From Bdellovibrio sp. SKB1291214 (GTDB lineage Bacteria > Bdellovibrionota > Bdellovibrionia > Bdellovibrionales > Bdellovibrionaceae): a DNA stretch of 64,000 nt. Made by a program: the position numbers and the translations under genes. Under the pieces are notes generated by a model, which saw only the letters and a list, made by a program, of their open reading frames with translations, was not told where the DNA came from and ran no database searches. Location: the NCBI RefSeq assembly GCF_002209355.2, contig NZ_CP106855.1:3534001-3598000 (forward strand). Direction: 5' to 3'. Each line of letters starts with the position of its first letter. Within the stretch, counting starts at the first letter, position 1. Below, piece after piece: positions 1-8,834 of this stretch.

Positions 1-902
1 ATTTCTTTATCGATCGAGCGAGCCACAACATCACGAGGAGCAAGCGATGCCAACTTGTGATATTTTTGCATGAACGGTTCGCCCTTGGCGTCGATCAGAA
101 CTCCGCCTTCGCCGCGCAAAGCTTCCGAAATCAAAAAGTTGCGAGAACTTGGATGGAAAAGACATGTCGGATGGAATTGCATGAACTCTAGATTTGCAAT
201 CCGCGCACCCACTCGGTAAGCCATAGCGATCCCATCGCCCGTGGCACCGCTCCAGTTTGAAGTGTAGAGATAAACTTTGCCAGCGCCGCCTGTGGCAAGA
301 ACTGTGTTTTTTGCTACAAAAGTGTGCACTTCGCCGGAGTTTTTATCCAACGCATACGCTCCGATGCACGTGACCGGGTTCATGTCGTTGGGATCAACTT
401 CTTTGTTCACGATCAGGTCGATGGCATTAAAACGTTCCATCAAAGCGATGTTCGAATTTTCACGAACGCGCGCTAAAAGAGTGCGATGAATTTCTAAACC
501 TGTTTGATCTTCGAAATGCAAAATGCGTCGAAAACTGTGTCCGCCTTCACGCGTCAAATCAATTTCATCAGTTTCTTCTCCGCCTTTTTTGCGAAGGTCG
601 AAATGAACGCCCCAGTTTAGTAAATCTTCAATGCGATCAGGGGCTTGATGAACATAGTTAGAAACTACAGTTTCCTTGCAAAGTCCTGCTCCGGCCACCA
701 AAGTATCCTGAATGTGGGCTTCGAAGCTGTCTTCGCCCGACATAACGGCGGCGATCCCACCTTGTGCCATGGAGGAGTTGGTATCGGTCATTTTTTCTTT
801 GGCTAAGACGATAACTTTACCTTGAGAAGCCATTTTCAGAGCTAAAGCAAGGCCGGCAGAGCCAGAGCCGATAATCAAAACTTCACTGCTGTGAGTACTC
901 AT
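1..902 (-). CDS. nadB: L-aspartate oxidase, 5' part (gene runs off the left edge)
   Basis: This is the first 300 codons of an FAD-dependent L-aspartate oxidase, which makes iminoaspartate in the first step of de novo NAD synthesis in the cytosol. The translation begins MSTHSSEVLIIGSG and shows the FAD dinucleotide-binding GxGxxG at residues 12-17. It then has the SSMAQGGIAAV stretch and the REGGHSFRRI and TGGAGKVYLYTSN motifs typical of the NadB/SdhA flavoprotein family. EALRGEGG near the left edge also fits. Families of this kind run to about 530 residues, so roughly 230 are missing outside the window. It is divergent from the histidine kinase gene. SdhA or FrdA is less likely given the start and the lack of the usual succinate-dehydrogenase spacing. 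Confidence 0.93.
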   Translation of the reverse strand, partial: MSTHSSEVLIIGSGSAGLALALKMASQGKVIVLAKEKMTDTNSSMAQGGIAAVMSGEDSFEAHIQDTLVAGAGLCKETVVSNYVHQAPDRIEDLLNWGVHFDLRKKGGEETDEIDLTREGGHSFRRILHFEDQTGLEIHRTLLARVRENSNIALMERFNAIDLIVNKEVDPNDMNPVTCIGAYALDKNSGEVHTFVAKNTVLATGGAGKVYLYTSNWSGATGDGIAMAYRVGARIANLEFMQFHPTCLFHPSSRNFLISEALRGEGGVLIDAKGEPFMQKYHKLASLAPRDVVARSIDKE

Positions 903-1017
903 AATGCTGCCTTTCTAGTGCCTTTTAGTGGCTTTGGCAAAGGAGTCTTGCTTGATTCTTACCAAATTCTAAAACTACAATGAAAAAGATATCTTAGGCA
1001 TGTTTGGAGGGGCGTCA

Positions 1018-3183
1018 GTGAAAGTGAAACTACTAGTCGTGTTGATCGCAGTGGCGGCGCTATTTATCGGTGCGGTCTTGTGGCGCACAGATAGCTTCGT
1101 GTATGGCGATCGCATGAGTTGGGTTGAAGCTCAAACCCGAACTCAAGTAAGTTCAATTTCTCGTTCCTTGGGTGGCGAACTAAAATCTTTGCAAAGAGTC
1201 GTGGCGACTTTCAACGCCGATAACTTCCAAAAAAATAAAATCAACTGGTCAACGATCGCGCCGTATTATGCGGTGGTTTCATTGACGGTGAATGGCTCAA
1301 CTCTTGAGCCACAGGTTTTGATCACCAAAGATAATTCCAAAGCTTCGAACTGGAACAACGCTTTCGTAAAAGCGGCAATTGGGAATATCGAAAATCGTAC
1401 CAATGATTTGAAATTTTTCGTAAAGCCTTTTCAAGATACCAATCGTGGCAGATACGTCGCGGTGGTTTTACTTGAAGGTACTCGCGGTTATGCATTGTTC
1501 AGCTCAGGAGAGATTTTCCAATCGCAAATTGATTCCGAGCGAGGGGGGCTGAGTTCTTTCTCGATCGTGACGACAAATGGTCTGACAGTGGGCCACACGA
1601 TTCCCGAGTACTTGGGAACGGTGATGCGCGACGATCCAATGTTTAAGGAGATCGCGAAAAGCGGAGCTACTCACGGTGGGGGAGTTGTCAATGCGAACGC
1701 CAACCAAAAACTTTATGGAATGTACGAGCAAATTCCACAAACCAATCTTTGGGTTCTTAGCTCTGCACCAGTAAATGAAGCCTTGAAGGGTCGTACTGGT
1801 TTGTGGTGGCAGTTCTTGTTAATGGGTATGGGCTTGGTGCTGGTCGGTATTGCCGCCGTTCTATGGGTTGTTACTCCTGCTGAAAGCAAAATTGAAAAAC
1901 TTGAAATTGATTTAGTCGAAGCCCAAAAGAAAGCTTCTGCGGCCCCGCCAGTTGAAAAAACCGTGGTGGCGGATCCCGAAACAGCACAAAACGAAAAGGT
2001 TCAAACATCGATGCGTGTGGCTTCAGCTTTGGCGCACGAAATGCGCGGACCCTTAAGTTCAATTTTGGGATATTCACAAATGATTTTAGCCAAGCATCCG
2101 CAAGGTGAGATTGTTGAAAATACCGACTCAATTTTGCGTGAAACACGTGCGGCTCGTGAAATTCTAAATAAGCTTTTGGGTTACGCAGGCGAAGAAATCA
2201 AAGAGAAAAATTCCATGAAGGTCGAAGGGCCTTTGGCTCGAGCGCTAAAAAACATGGAAGGCGAGTTGCAAAACAAAGGCGTTAAACTAGTTCGCAATCT
2301 TCAAGAGACAGCCGCTTTGGATTTGCATGCTGATGCTTTAACGAAAGCTTTTGAAAACATCATTACCAATTCCGTCGAAGCGATGGAACGCATGCCGAAA
2401 AAAGAATTAAAGATTGATCTTTTCGAAGATACTTCTGGCATCCATCTTTCTTTCGAAGATTCTGGGGAAGGGATTGACTCGAGCAATCTGCCAAAGATCT
2501 TTGATCCGTTCTTTACGACGCGCTCTTTTAAAAATCACATGGGCTTGGGGCTGTCCGCTGCTTTCGGTGTTTTGAAAGAACACAATGCGGAAGTAAAAGT
2601 GACGTCAGAACGTGGCTTTGGTGCGAAGGTGATGATCATCTTTAAAAAACAAGCGTCGGTTAGCGTGTTAAAGGCACCGACGGTTGCCGATGAAAAAACA
2701 CCGATCCCTGTGCCCCTGGCAGCTCCAGCTTCTGCTCCAGAGAAAATTGAAATTCAGGGCGAGATTCTGCAGCTGAAAGACGAGTCTCCTCATCGCGAAG
2801 AAGCTGAAGTGGAATTCTTGGAGGTCAAAATGCAATCTTCTGTTGGCAACCATTCTCCGCTGGATGTGAACATCGATAAGTTATTGGATATGAATGATGA
2901 GCCAACAGTTGTTGCTGTATCAGATCGTAAAAAAGAAGAATCTCCGGTCGATGAAATGAAGGTCGACGAAAATATTTCCGTCACAAATCCACCTGATTTG
3001 GATTTTGTTGATAACGCAATTTCTGAGGAAAGAACAGTTATCGCTGCGGCAACTCCGTTGGATGATGAACTCACTCCAGTAAACTTAATCAATGCTCCAA
3101 CAGCCGTCGCTCCAGCTCGTAAAGAAAAATCTAAGTTGGACGGTTATCAGGTTGAAATTCGCAGACCTGGAAAGAGGACGTAA
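1018..3183 (+). CDS. Membrane-bound sensor histidine kinase with long acidic tail
   Basis: The product has an N-terminal membrane segment (about residues 3-22), a periplasmic sensing region of about 240 residues, and a second membrane segment near 261-284. The kinase core follows: H-box ALAHEMRGP with the phospho-accepting His near 340, N-box NIITNSVEAME near 449, G1 DSGEGID near 481 and G2 GLGLS near 510. Residues after about 543 form an acidic, low-complexity tail with no recognised domain. I chose GTG at 1018 because GGAGG lies at 1006-1010, seven bases upstream; an in-frame ATG at 1000 would place that Shine-Dalgarno inside the gene. It abuts the degenerate receiver/GGDEF gene, its probable partner. 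Confidence 0.85.
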   Translation: MKVKLLVVLIAVAALFIGAVLWRTDSFVYGDRMSWVEAQTRTQVSSISRSLGGELKSLQRVVATFNADNFQKNKINWSTIAPYYAVVSLTVNGSTLEPQVLITKDNSKASNWNNAFVKAAIGNIENRTNDLKFFVKPFQDTNRGRYVAVVLLEGTRGYALFSSGEIFQSQIDSERGGLSSFSIVTTNGLTVGHTIPEYLGTVMRDDPMFKEIAKSGATHGGGVVNANANQKLYGMYEQIPQTNLWVLSSAPVNEALKGRTGLWWQFLLMGMGLVLVGIAAVLWVVTPAESKIEKLEIDLVEAQKKASAAPPVEKTVVADPETAQNEKVQTSMRVASALAHEMRGPLSSILGYSQMILAKHPQGEIVENTDSILRETRAAREILNKLLGYAGEEIKEKNSMKVEGPLARALKNMEGELQNKGVKLVRNLQETAALDLHADALTKAFENIITNSVEAMERMPKKELKIDLFEDTSGIHLSFEDSGEGIDSSNLPKIFDPFFTTRSFKNHMGLGLSAAFGVLKEHNAEVKVTSERGFGAKVMIIFKKQASVSVLKAPTVADEKTPIPVPLAAPASAPEKIEIQGEILQLKDESPHREEAEVEFLEVKMQSSVGNHSPLDVNIDKLLDMNDEPTVVAVSDRKKEESPVDEMKVDENISVTNPPDLDFVDNAISEERTVIAAATPLDDELTPVNLINAPTAVAPARKEKSKLDGYQVEIRRPGKRT

Positions 3184-4671
3184 TTGGATATTCGCGAACA
3201 TAGCTCTCAATTTACGGTTTATGTATTCACATCCGATGTGGATCAAGGTGCTGCTATGAAAGTTTATCTTTCACAAGCAGGTTACGACGCGTACTTCATC
3301 CAAGACCCCGAGCAACTTGAACAGCGTTTGAAAGACACTCCTCCGCATCTGTTGGTATTTTCAACAGCGACCCTGGCAGGGGCGTTGAGTGATTTTGTGG
3401 TTCATGTGCAAAAGATCAACGACGATATTCGTTACATCGCAATTTCAAGTTTGAGCCAATTTGAAATATTGAAACAGTATGAAACTTTCGGGTTCATGGA
3501 TGTTATTTCTGATGAAAGCGCAGCCCTTGAATCCCGAGTGTTGTGGGCTGTGGATCGTGCTTGTGAAAAGCTTTATCTGACTTTTCAAAATGAACAAATC
3601 TTCGAGGACCTCGAGGCGACTAAAAAGCAGCTGGAAGATGTTCATGCAGCAGCCGTGAAAAGCATGGAACATCAAGAGCAGGAGGCAGCACGCCCCGCTT
3701 TCCCAATGCGCATTGCGGATTACCGTTCTGCCCAAAGCAAGGAAGACATGATCCAAAGATTCCTAAATGGAATTTCCGGTTCACGTTGTTTGTTTTTTAA
3801 ATTTCTTCCCAGCGTTCGCAGTTTCGTGGCCACTCATGCAAATGGTATCGATGCCGCGCAAATTCAAGGTGTGGGGTCACAACTGACCTCTGACGAGATG
3901 AAAGATCTTGGGTCGTTGTTAGCAATGGGACTTATTCCAGAAAAATTCTCGTCCATGCTGGTTGAAGCTTTTCATCTGAATCCTCCAAAAGCTATTCCAG
4001 TCTATGCGAACGCCCATTTGGAAGGGCTTTTCGTATATTCAGGAGGCATGGATAAAAAAGCTATTGAGCAATTAAACGATGAATACACTCTGTTTAATCT
4101 TTGTTATTCACATTTTGTTTTGGAAAAGAAAGTCGATGCACTAGAGGTCCAAGATTTTGTGACCGAGCTCTATAATCGCAATCACTATATCAAAATTCTA
4201 GATGAAGAAGTCGCGCGTGCGCGTCGTTTGAAGCAACCCTTGGCTGTTGTAAAGATAGCTATGGATGATTTTTATGAGATTGAATCATCTTTGGGTGAAG
4301 CGGTGAGAGATGAGTTGCTTAAATCACTCGCAACGGTCATAGCAAAATCCAGTCGCACGAACGATACGAATTTTAGAACAGCGGCCAATGAAATGACGAT
4401 GGTTCTGCCTCACTGTTCGAAAAAGGGCGCAGCTTTAAGAGCTGAGCGAGTTCGTCGTGTGGTGGAGGGCAGTTCGTTCCTTGATAAGGGAATGAAGGTT
4501 TCTATCAGCCTCGGGGTGAGCGAGTACCCAACGCTGTGTGATTCTGCCAAAACGTTGGATGAAACGGCGGTCAAGGCATTGACCCATATCGCGGACAAGG
4601 GCGGAAACAAAATCTGTTTGTATAAAGCCCCTGAAAGCCACAAGCCTGAATTCGAAATTCCGGCTGAATAG
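3184..4671 (+). CDS. Pseudo-receiver plus degenerate GGDEF protein
   Basis: Residues 1-130 look like a receiver fold, but the position expected to hold the phosphorylated Asp reads LVFSTATL, with Ser near 59. A helical linker and a middle region of unknown type follow. Residues about 325-485 match the GGDEF fold (TELYNRNHYIKIL at its start, SISLGVSEYP near its end). The signature motif is AANEM at 400-404 instead of GGDEF, and the first metal-binding Asp of DxDxF is Ala. Diguanylate cyclase activity is therefore not expected; a c-di-GMP/GTP-independent scaffold or signalling role is inferred. The start is TTG directly after the kinase stop, with GAGG in the kinase 3' end. It is co-transcribed with the kinase. 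Confidence 0.75.
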   Translation: MDIREHSSQFTVYVFTSDVDQGAAMKVYLSQAGYDAYFIQDPEQLEQRLKDTPPHLLVFSTATLAGALSDFVVHVQKINDDIRYIAISSLSQFEILKQYETFGFMDVISDESAALESRVLWAVDRACEKLYLTFQNEQIFEDLEATKKQLEDVHAAAVKSMEHQEQEAARPAFPMRIADYRSAQSKEDMIQRFLNGISGSRCLFFKFLPSVRSFVATHANGIDAAQIQGVGSQLTSDEMKDLGSLLAMGLIPEKFSSMLVEAFHLNPPKAIPVYANAHLEGLFVYSGGMDKKAIEQLNDEYTLFNLCYSHFVLEKKVDALEVQDFVTELYNRNHYIKILDEEVARARRLKQPLAVVKIAMDDFYEIESSLGEAVRDELLKSLATVIAKSSRTNDTNFRTAANEMTMVLPHCSKKGAALRAERVRRVVEGSSFLDKGMKVSISLGVSEYPTLCDSAKTLDETAVKALTHIADKGGNKICLYKAPESHKPEFEIPAE

Positions 4672-4685
4672 GATTAGTATTTTCA

Positions 4686-5870
4686 ATGGAAATGTTTCGT
4701 AAAACCTTTGCAGAAATTAACTTAGACAACCTGACACATAATATTCGTGTCTTGCAGAAAGCATTTCCGCAAAGATTCCTTTGTCCGATGGTAAAAGCAA
4801 ACGGCTATGGTCACGGTGACGTGAAGCTTGCTTTGCATTTGGAAAAATTAGGAATTGAAAACCTGGGTGTTTGTTTGATTGAAGAAGGATTGCTTCTTCG
4901 TCACAACGGCGTGAAGGCAAATATTTTGGTCTTCCGCGGATTTGATAAAAAGGGTGCAAAAGCGATCATCGAAAATAACATGACAGCCGTCGTAAGTTCT
5001 TGGGAGCAAATTGAGGCCCTTGAGCAAGTGGCGGATAAAAAAGTCAGTGTGCATGTGAAGTTTGATACAGGGATGAACCGTTTGGGCTTCCGCACTGAAG
5101 AAGCGCAAAAAGTTTTTGATCGTCTTAATAATCACCCAAAAATTGAAGTGAAGGCCGTGTGCACTCACTTATATATCGGTGAAAATGCAGACGAGGTTGA
5201 TCAGACCAGTGCACATCAATTGCAACGTTTAAATAAAATCTCAGAAATCTTCAAATCGATGAATGTGTTTTGTCATGCATTGAATAGCTCCGGCATTTTG
5301 AATCTGATGCAGATGCAAAAGGACGGGGTCAACGACGCCAGTCATCCATTGATGATGCAAAAATGGGGTATCAGACCAGGTCTCATGATTTATGGTTATA
5401 GTTCATTGGGACGTCCTGATGTGGGCGACTTGAAGCCGGTGATGACTCTAAAATCTGTAGTGAACACGTTCCGCGATGTGAAAGCCGGGGAAACAGTTTC
5501 TTACGGGGCAAGATGGACGGCGAAACGCGACTCGGTCGTAGCCGTTGTTTCGATCGGTTACGGTGACGGTTATCATCGTCTGCTATCTAATCAATCCCAT
5601 GTTCTGTTTAAAGGACAGAAAGCTCCGATTACAGGGACTGTGTGCATGGATTATTTGATGGTCGATGTCACTGACATCGTTCAAGGTCAGGATCTGAAAT
5701 CTTTAAATGCTCAAATCGATCAAGAAGTTATTTTGTTCGGGTGGGATAAATCCAATCATTTACTTTCGGCTGATGAGCTGGCGCGAAAAGCTCATACTAT
5801 ATCCTACGAAATGCTTACAAGTGTCGGGGAGCGCGTGCCACGTGTTTATGTGGGCGGGGAGAAACGATGA
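4686..5870 (+). CDS. alr: Alanine racemase
   Basis: This PLP enzyme interconverts L- and D-alanine for peptidoglycan synthesis. The PLP-lysine motif MVKANGYGHG has its Lys near residue 37, and the second catalytic base Tyr lies in SYGARW near 273. VSIGYGDGYHR and TGTVCMDYLMVDV are the usual C-terminal domain motifs. The length of 394 residues is normal for the family (about 360-390). The 3' end overlaps mlaE by four bases (ATGA), so alr is translationally coupled to the lipid-transport genes, an arrangement that links two envelope functions. Confidence 0.96.
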   Translation: MEMFRKTFAEINLDNLTHNIRVLQKAFPQRFLCPMVKANGYGHGDVKLALHLEKLGIENLGVCLIEEGLLLRHNGVKANILVFRGFDKKGAKAIIENNMTAVVSSWEQIEALEQVADKKVSVHVKFDTGMNRLGFRTEEAQKVFDRLNNHPKIEVKAVCTHLYIGENADEVDQTSAHQLQRLNKISEIFKSMNVFCHALNSSGILNLMQMQKDGVNDASHPLMMQKWGIRPGLMIYGYSSLGRPDVGDLKPVMTLKSVVNTFRDVKAGETVSYGARWTAKRDSVVAVVSIGYGDGYHRLLSNQSHVLFKGQKAPITGTVCMDYLMVDVTDIVQGQDLKSLNAQIDQEVILFGWDKSNHLLSADELARKAHTISYEMLTSVGERVPRVYVGGEKR

Positions 5871-6703
5871 GTTCTCAAAGTCTTGTGCAAAAATCAGCGA
5901 TGGTGGTTTCATGGATCGGTGCTTCGGTTATCGATCTCTTTAAAAATCTGATCGAAGAAATCGGCAGAATTATGCTGTTCTTTAATGAAAGCGTCCGACT
6001 GATTTTCGCCAAGCCTTCAAGATTCCCTGAAATTATTAAGCACATGGAATTCATCGGAAACCAATCCATCTGGATCATCTGCTTAACAGGTGGCTTTACG
6101 GGGTTGGCTTTGTCGATGCAAATCTATCTGGGCTTTAAAATGTTTAATGCTGTGAATATGGTGGGACCGGTTGTTGCTCTGGGGATCACGCGTGAGTTAG
6201 GACCCGTGTTGACGGGATTGATCGTGGCTGCCCGTGCGGGTGGTGCGATGGCTGCGCGTTTGGGCACAATGCGTGTGAATGAACAAATCGATGCCCTTGA
6301 AGTCATGGGAGTGAATACCAAGCAGTATTTGATTTCCCCGCGATTGATTGCGGCGTTCATATGTATGCCATTATTGACGGCGGTTTTTGACTTCGTTGCC
6401 ATGATGGGCAGCTGGTTTTTATGTGTGCGAATTGTCCAACTGGATGAAGCGATCTTTTGGCAAAAAATTCGTGACATGATTGAAGTCAAACATATCAATG
6501 AAGGTCTTTTCAAAGGTGCCGTGTTTGGAATCTTCTTTGCTTTAATCTGTACCTATCGTGGTTTCAATACAACGGGTGGTGCTAAAGGCGTAGGTGAAGC
6601 GACCAATCAGGGCGTCGTTCAGAGCATGGTTATGATTATCGTTCTGGATTATTTCCTGACGAATTTGATCCGCATTTACTACAGTGTGATGGGGATTTCA
6701 TAA
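5867..6703 (+). CDS. mlaE: MlaE-family ABC transporter permease
   Basis: This is the inner-membrane permease of an MCE-type lipid transporter. The stretch GPVVALGITRELGPVLTGLIVAARAGGAMAARL, here cited only by its parts (TRELGPVLTGL, AARAGGAMAA), is diagnostic of the MlaE/YrbE family. It is followed by LGTMRVNEQIDALEVMG. Five or so hydrophobic segments are present and the length of 278 residues is usual. The ATG overlaps the alr stop, and the stop overlaps the mlaF start by one base (TAATG), so alr, mlaE, mlaF and the MCE gene form one coupled series. Confidence 0.95.
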   Translation: MSSQSLVQKSAMVVSWIGASVIDLFKNLIEEIGRIMLFFNESVRLIFAKPSRFPEIIKHMEFIGNQSIWIICLTGGFTGLALSMQIYLGFKMFNAVNMVGPVVALGITRELGPVLTGLIVAARAGGAMAARLGTMRVNEQIDALEVMGVNTKQYLISPRLIAAFICMPLLTAVFDFVAMMGSWFLCVRIVQLDEAIFWQKIRDMIEVKHINEGLFKGAVFGIFFALICTYRGFNTTGGAKGVGEATNQGVVQSMVMIIVLDYFLTNLIRIYYSVMGIS

Positions 6704-7467
6704 TGTTTAAACAGCCTGCGGTACAAATTAAAGATTTGAAAAAGACCTTCGACGGCAACGATTTCATTCTTAAAGGAATCAATTTAGAAATTCCAAAAGG
6801 CAGCTTAACCGCCATCATTGGTTTTTCTGGGACTGGTAAAAGTGTGATGTTGAAGCACTTGTTAGGTTTGTATAAACCGACATCTGGTTCCATCGAGGTT
6901 TTAGGACAAGATTTAAATCAGATGAGCGAAGACGAGTTGACTCGTTTCCGTCAAAAATTCGGAGTTCTGTTCCAATCGGCAGCTTTGTTTGATGACATGT
7001 CGGTATTGGAAAACGTTTGTTTTCCACTGTTTGAACATCGCCGCGATCTGAAGGAATCACAGGTCCTTCGTATAGCCGAAGACAAGCTTCATCAGGTAGG
7101 ATTAGACCCTAAGCACTACAAAAAACTTCCCAGCCAAATCTCGGGCGGTATGCAGAAAAGGACGGGTCTAGCGCGAGCGCTCGCCCTAGATCCAGAAATT
7201 TTGATATACGACGAACCTACTACGGGATTAGATCCCATTCTGACTGAAATGGTTGATAATTTGATACTGGAGACCCATAAGCAACGGAATGGGCAATTGA
7301 CCTCAATTATGGTATCGCATGATTTGTCCGCCGCGTTTAGAATTGCGGATCATATCGCGATGTTAGATAGTGGCAGGGTTTTGTTATTCGGGACTCCAGA
7401 GGACTTCTTCAAAACCGATATTGAATTGGTTAAGAAGTTCGTGAACAAAGGGATGAAACATCAATGA
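6703..7467 (+). CDS. mlaF: MlaF-family ABC transporter ATPase
   Basis: This cytoplasmic ATPase drives the MlaE permease. Walker A GFSGTGKS starts near residue 39, the ABC signature SGGMQKR near 146, and Walker B with catalytic Glu is LIYDEPTTGLD near 166. SGGMQKR is the variant typical of MlaF/MKL rather than the general SGGQ. At 254 residues the length is normal. It lies between mlaE and the MCE gene with one-base and four-base overlaps. Confidence 0.95.
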   Translation: MFKQPAVQIKDLKKTFDGNDFILKGINLEIPKGSLTAIIGFSGTGKSVMLKHLLGLYKPTSGSIEVLGQDLNQMSEDELTRFRQKFGVLFQSAALFDDMSVLENVCFPLFEHRRDLKESQVLRIAEDKLHQVGLDPKHYKKLPSQISGGMQKRTGLARALALDPEILIYDEPTTGLDPILTEMVDNLILETHKQRNGQLTSIMVSHDLSAAFRIADHIAMLDSGRVLLFGTPEDFFKTDIELVKKFVNKGMKHQ

Positions 7468-8831
7468 ATTGGCTTCGCGCTGCCGAGTTTAAAGTAGGTC
7501 TATTAGTGATCGTCGTTGGATCATTGATTGCCGTTATGTCCATGCAGGTGAGCGAAGATCCTTCCTACCTTGGTCGTTCAAAAAAAGCTTGGTTCCTCAT
7601 TCCAAATGCAGGTGGATTGGTTAAAAACTCAGCCATCCGTTCGGCAGGTATTCCAGTGGGTGTGATCAAAGACATCCGTTTGCAAGATGGCCAGGCTCGC
7701 GTTGATATCACTGTAAAATCTGATGTTCCTATGACAACTTCCGCAGCCATCGAAATCAAAGCTCAAGGTATCTTGGGAGATGCGCATATCGAAGTTTACC
7801 CAGGCTCTCCCACAGATCCTCCACTTCCAGATAATTCTCAGATCCTAAATGTTAAAGCTGGCGGCTCCCTTGAAAACCTAATGGCTCAAGTGGGTGAAGT
7901 GACAGCATCGTTGAAAGTCGTTGCCAAAAACTTGGAAGAGGCCACGTCACAAGACGGCACTCGCAACCATGTTCTGGGTCGTATTGTTAAAAACGTAGAA
8001 ACTTTGACAAGAGACCTGGCGCAAATGACGACAGAGAACAAAGAAAAGATCGGCGACATCGTGGATGAAGTTCACGATATCACGAGCAGTCTGCGTGAGG
8101 TTATGACAGACAACAGCGATACAGGGATTAAAAAAACTTGGGCTCGCTTGTCTCAAACCATGAAGAACCTGGATGAAATCACCGGTAAGATTAATCGCGG
8201 TGAAGGTACGATTGGTAAACTTATCAGCGATGAAGCGACTGCTGAAAAAGTTGAAAACGCGATCGACGGTGTCAATGACATGATCGGTGGTGCAAACCGT
8301 ATCGAAACGGCCTTCGATTTCAAAACAGAATACTTGGGTGAAGTTGGAAATTGGAAAACCACTGTGGGTGTAAAGATTCAACCTGGTTTGGATCGTTATT
8401 ATTACCTAGCCGTTGTGGATGATCCGGTGGGTGTCGTGGAAACGACCCGCTTCCAATACTCTGGAACTCCTCCGCAAAATTCCGGCGAATACTACGAAAA
8501 GAAAACTTACGAAAACAAATTGAAATTCACATTGTTGTTCGCCAAAAACTTTTGGGATCTCACTCTTAAAGGGGGTGTGATTGAAAACGGTGGCGGCTTC
8601 GGCGTGGATTATTACTTCTTCCGTCGTAAAATGCGTGCGACTGTAGAAGCCTTCGACTTTACTCGTACAAATTTGCGCGGTTCTTTGAGCTATTTCTTCT
8701 ATCGCGGACTTTATGTGAATGCCGGATGGAATGATGCGTTCAATAAAAACGATGCAAGCTCTGGCTTCGTGGGTGGCGGTCTATATTTGACCAACGACGA
8801 CTTAAAACTGCTCCTCACGAAGGGGCTATAA
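7464..8831 (+). CDS. mlaD: MlaD-like MCE protein with C-terminal beta-rich domain
   Basis: A single N-terminal membrane segment (about residues 10-30) anchors the protein, and an MCE domain follows at about 35-120 (NAGGLVKNSAIRSAGIPVG, then AQGILGDAHIEVYPG). Residues 125-260 are predicted helical or coiled coil. The last 180 residues alternate short polar turns with amphipathic strands rich in Tyr, Phe and Gly (for example LRGSLSYFFYRGLYVNAGW), a pattern like an outer-membrane beta-barrel. E. coli MlaD is only about 183 residues, so this protein could reach across the periplasm alone. Transport direction cannot be read from sequence. It ends the alr-mla coupled series. Confidence 0.85.
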   Translation: MNWLRAAEFKVGLLVIVVGSLIAVMSMQVSEDPSYLGRSKKAWFLIPNAGGLVKNSAIRSAGIPVGVIKDIRLQDGQARVDITVKSDVPMTTSAAIEIKAQGILGDAHIEVYPGSPTDPPLPDNSQILNVKAGGSLENLMAQVGEVTASLKVVAKNLEEATSQDGTRNHVLGRIVKNVETLTRDLAQMTTENKEKIGDIVDEVHDITSSLREVMTDNSDTGIKKTWARLSQTMKNLDEITGKINRGEGTIGKLISDEATAEKVENAIDGVNDMIGGANRIETAFDFKTEYLGEVGNWKTTVGVKIQPGLDRYYYLAVVDDPVGVVETTRFQYSGTPPQNSGEYYEKKTYENKLKFTLLFAKNFWDLTLKGGVIENGGGFGVDYYFFRRKMRATVEAFDFTRTNLRGSLSYFFYRGLYVNAGWNDAFNKNDASSGFVGGGLYLTNDDLKLLLTKGL

Positions 8832-8834
8832 AGT

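Noticed and set aside
1000-1017. ATG at 1000 as the kinase start
   Set aside because: A strong GGAGG at 1006-1010 would lie inside the gene and fits GTG at 1018 instead.
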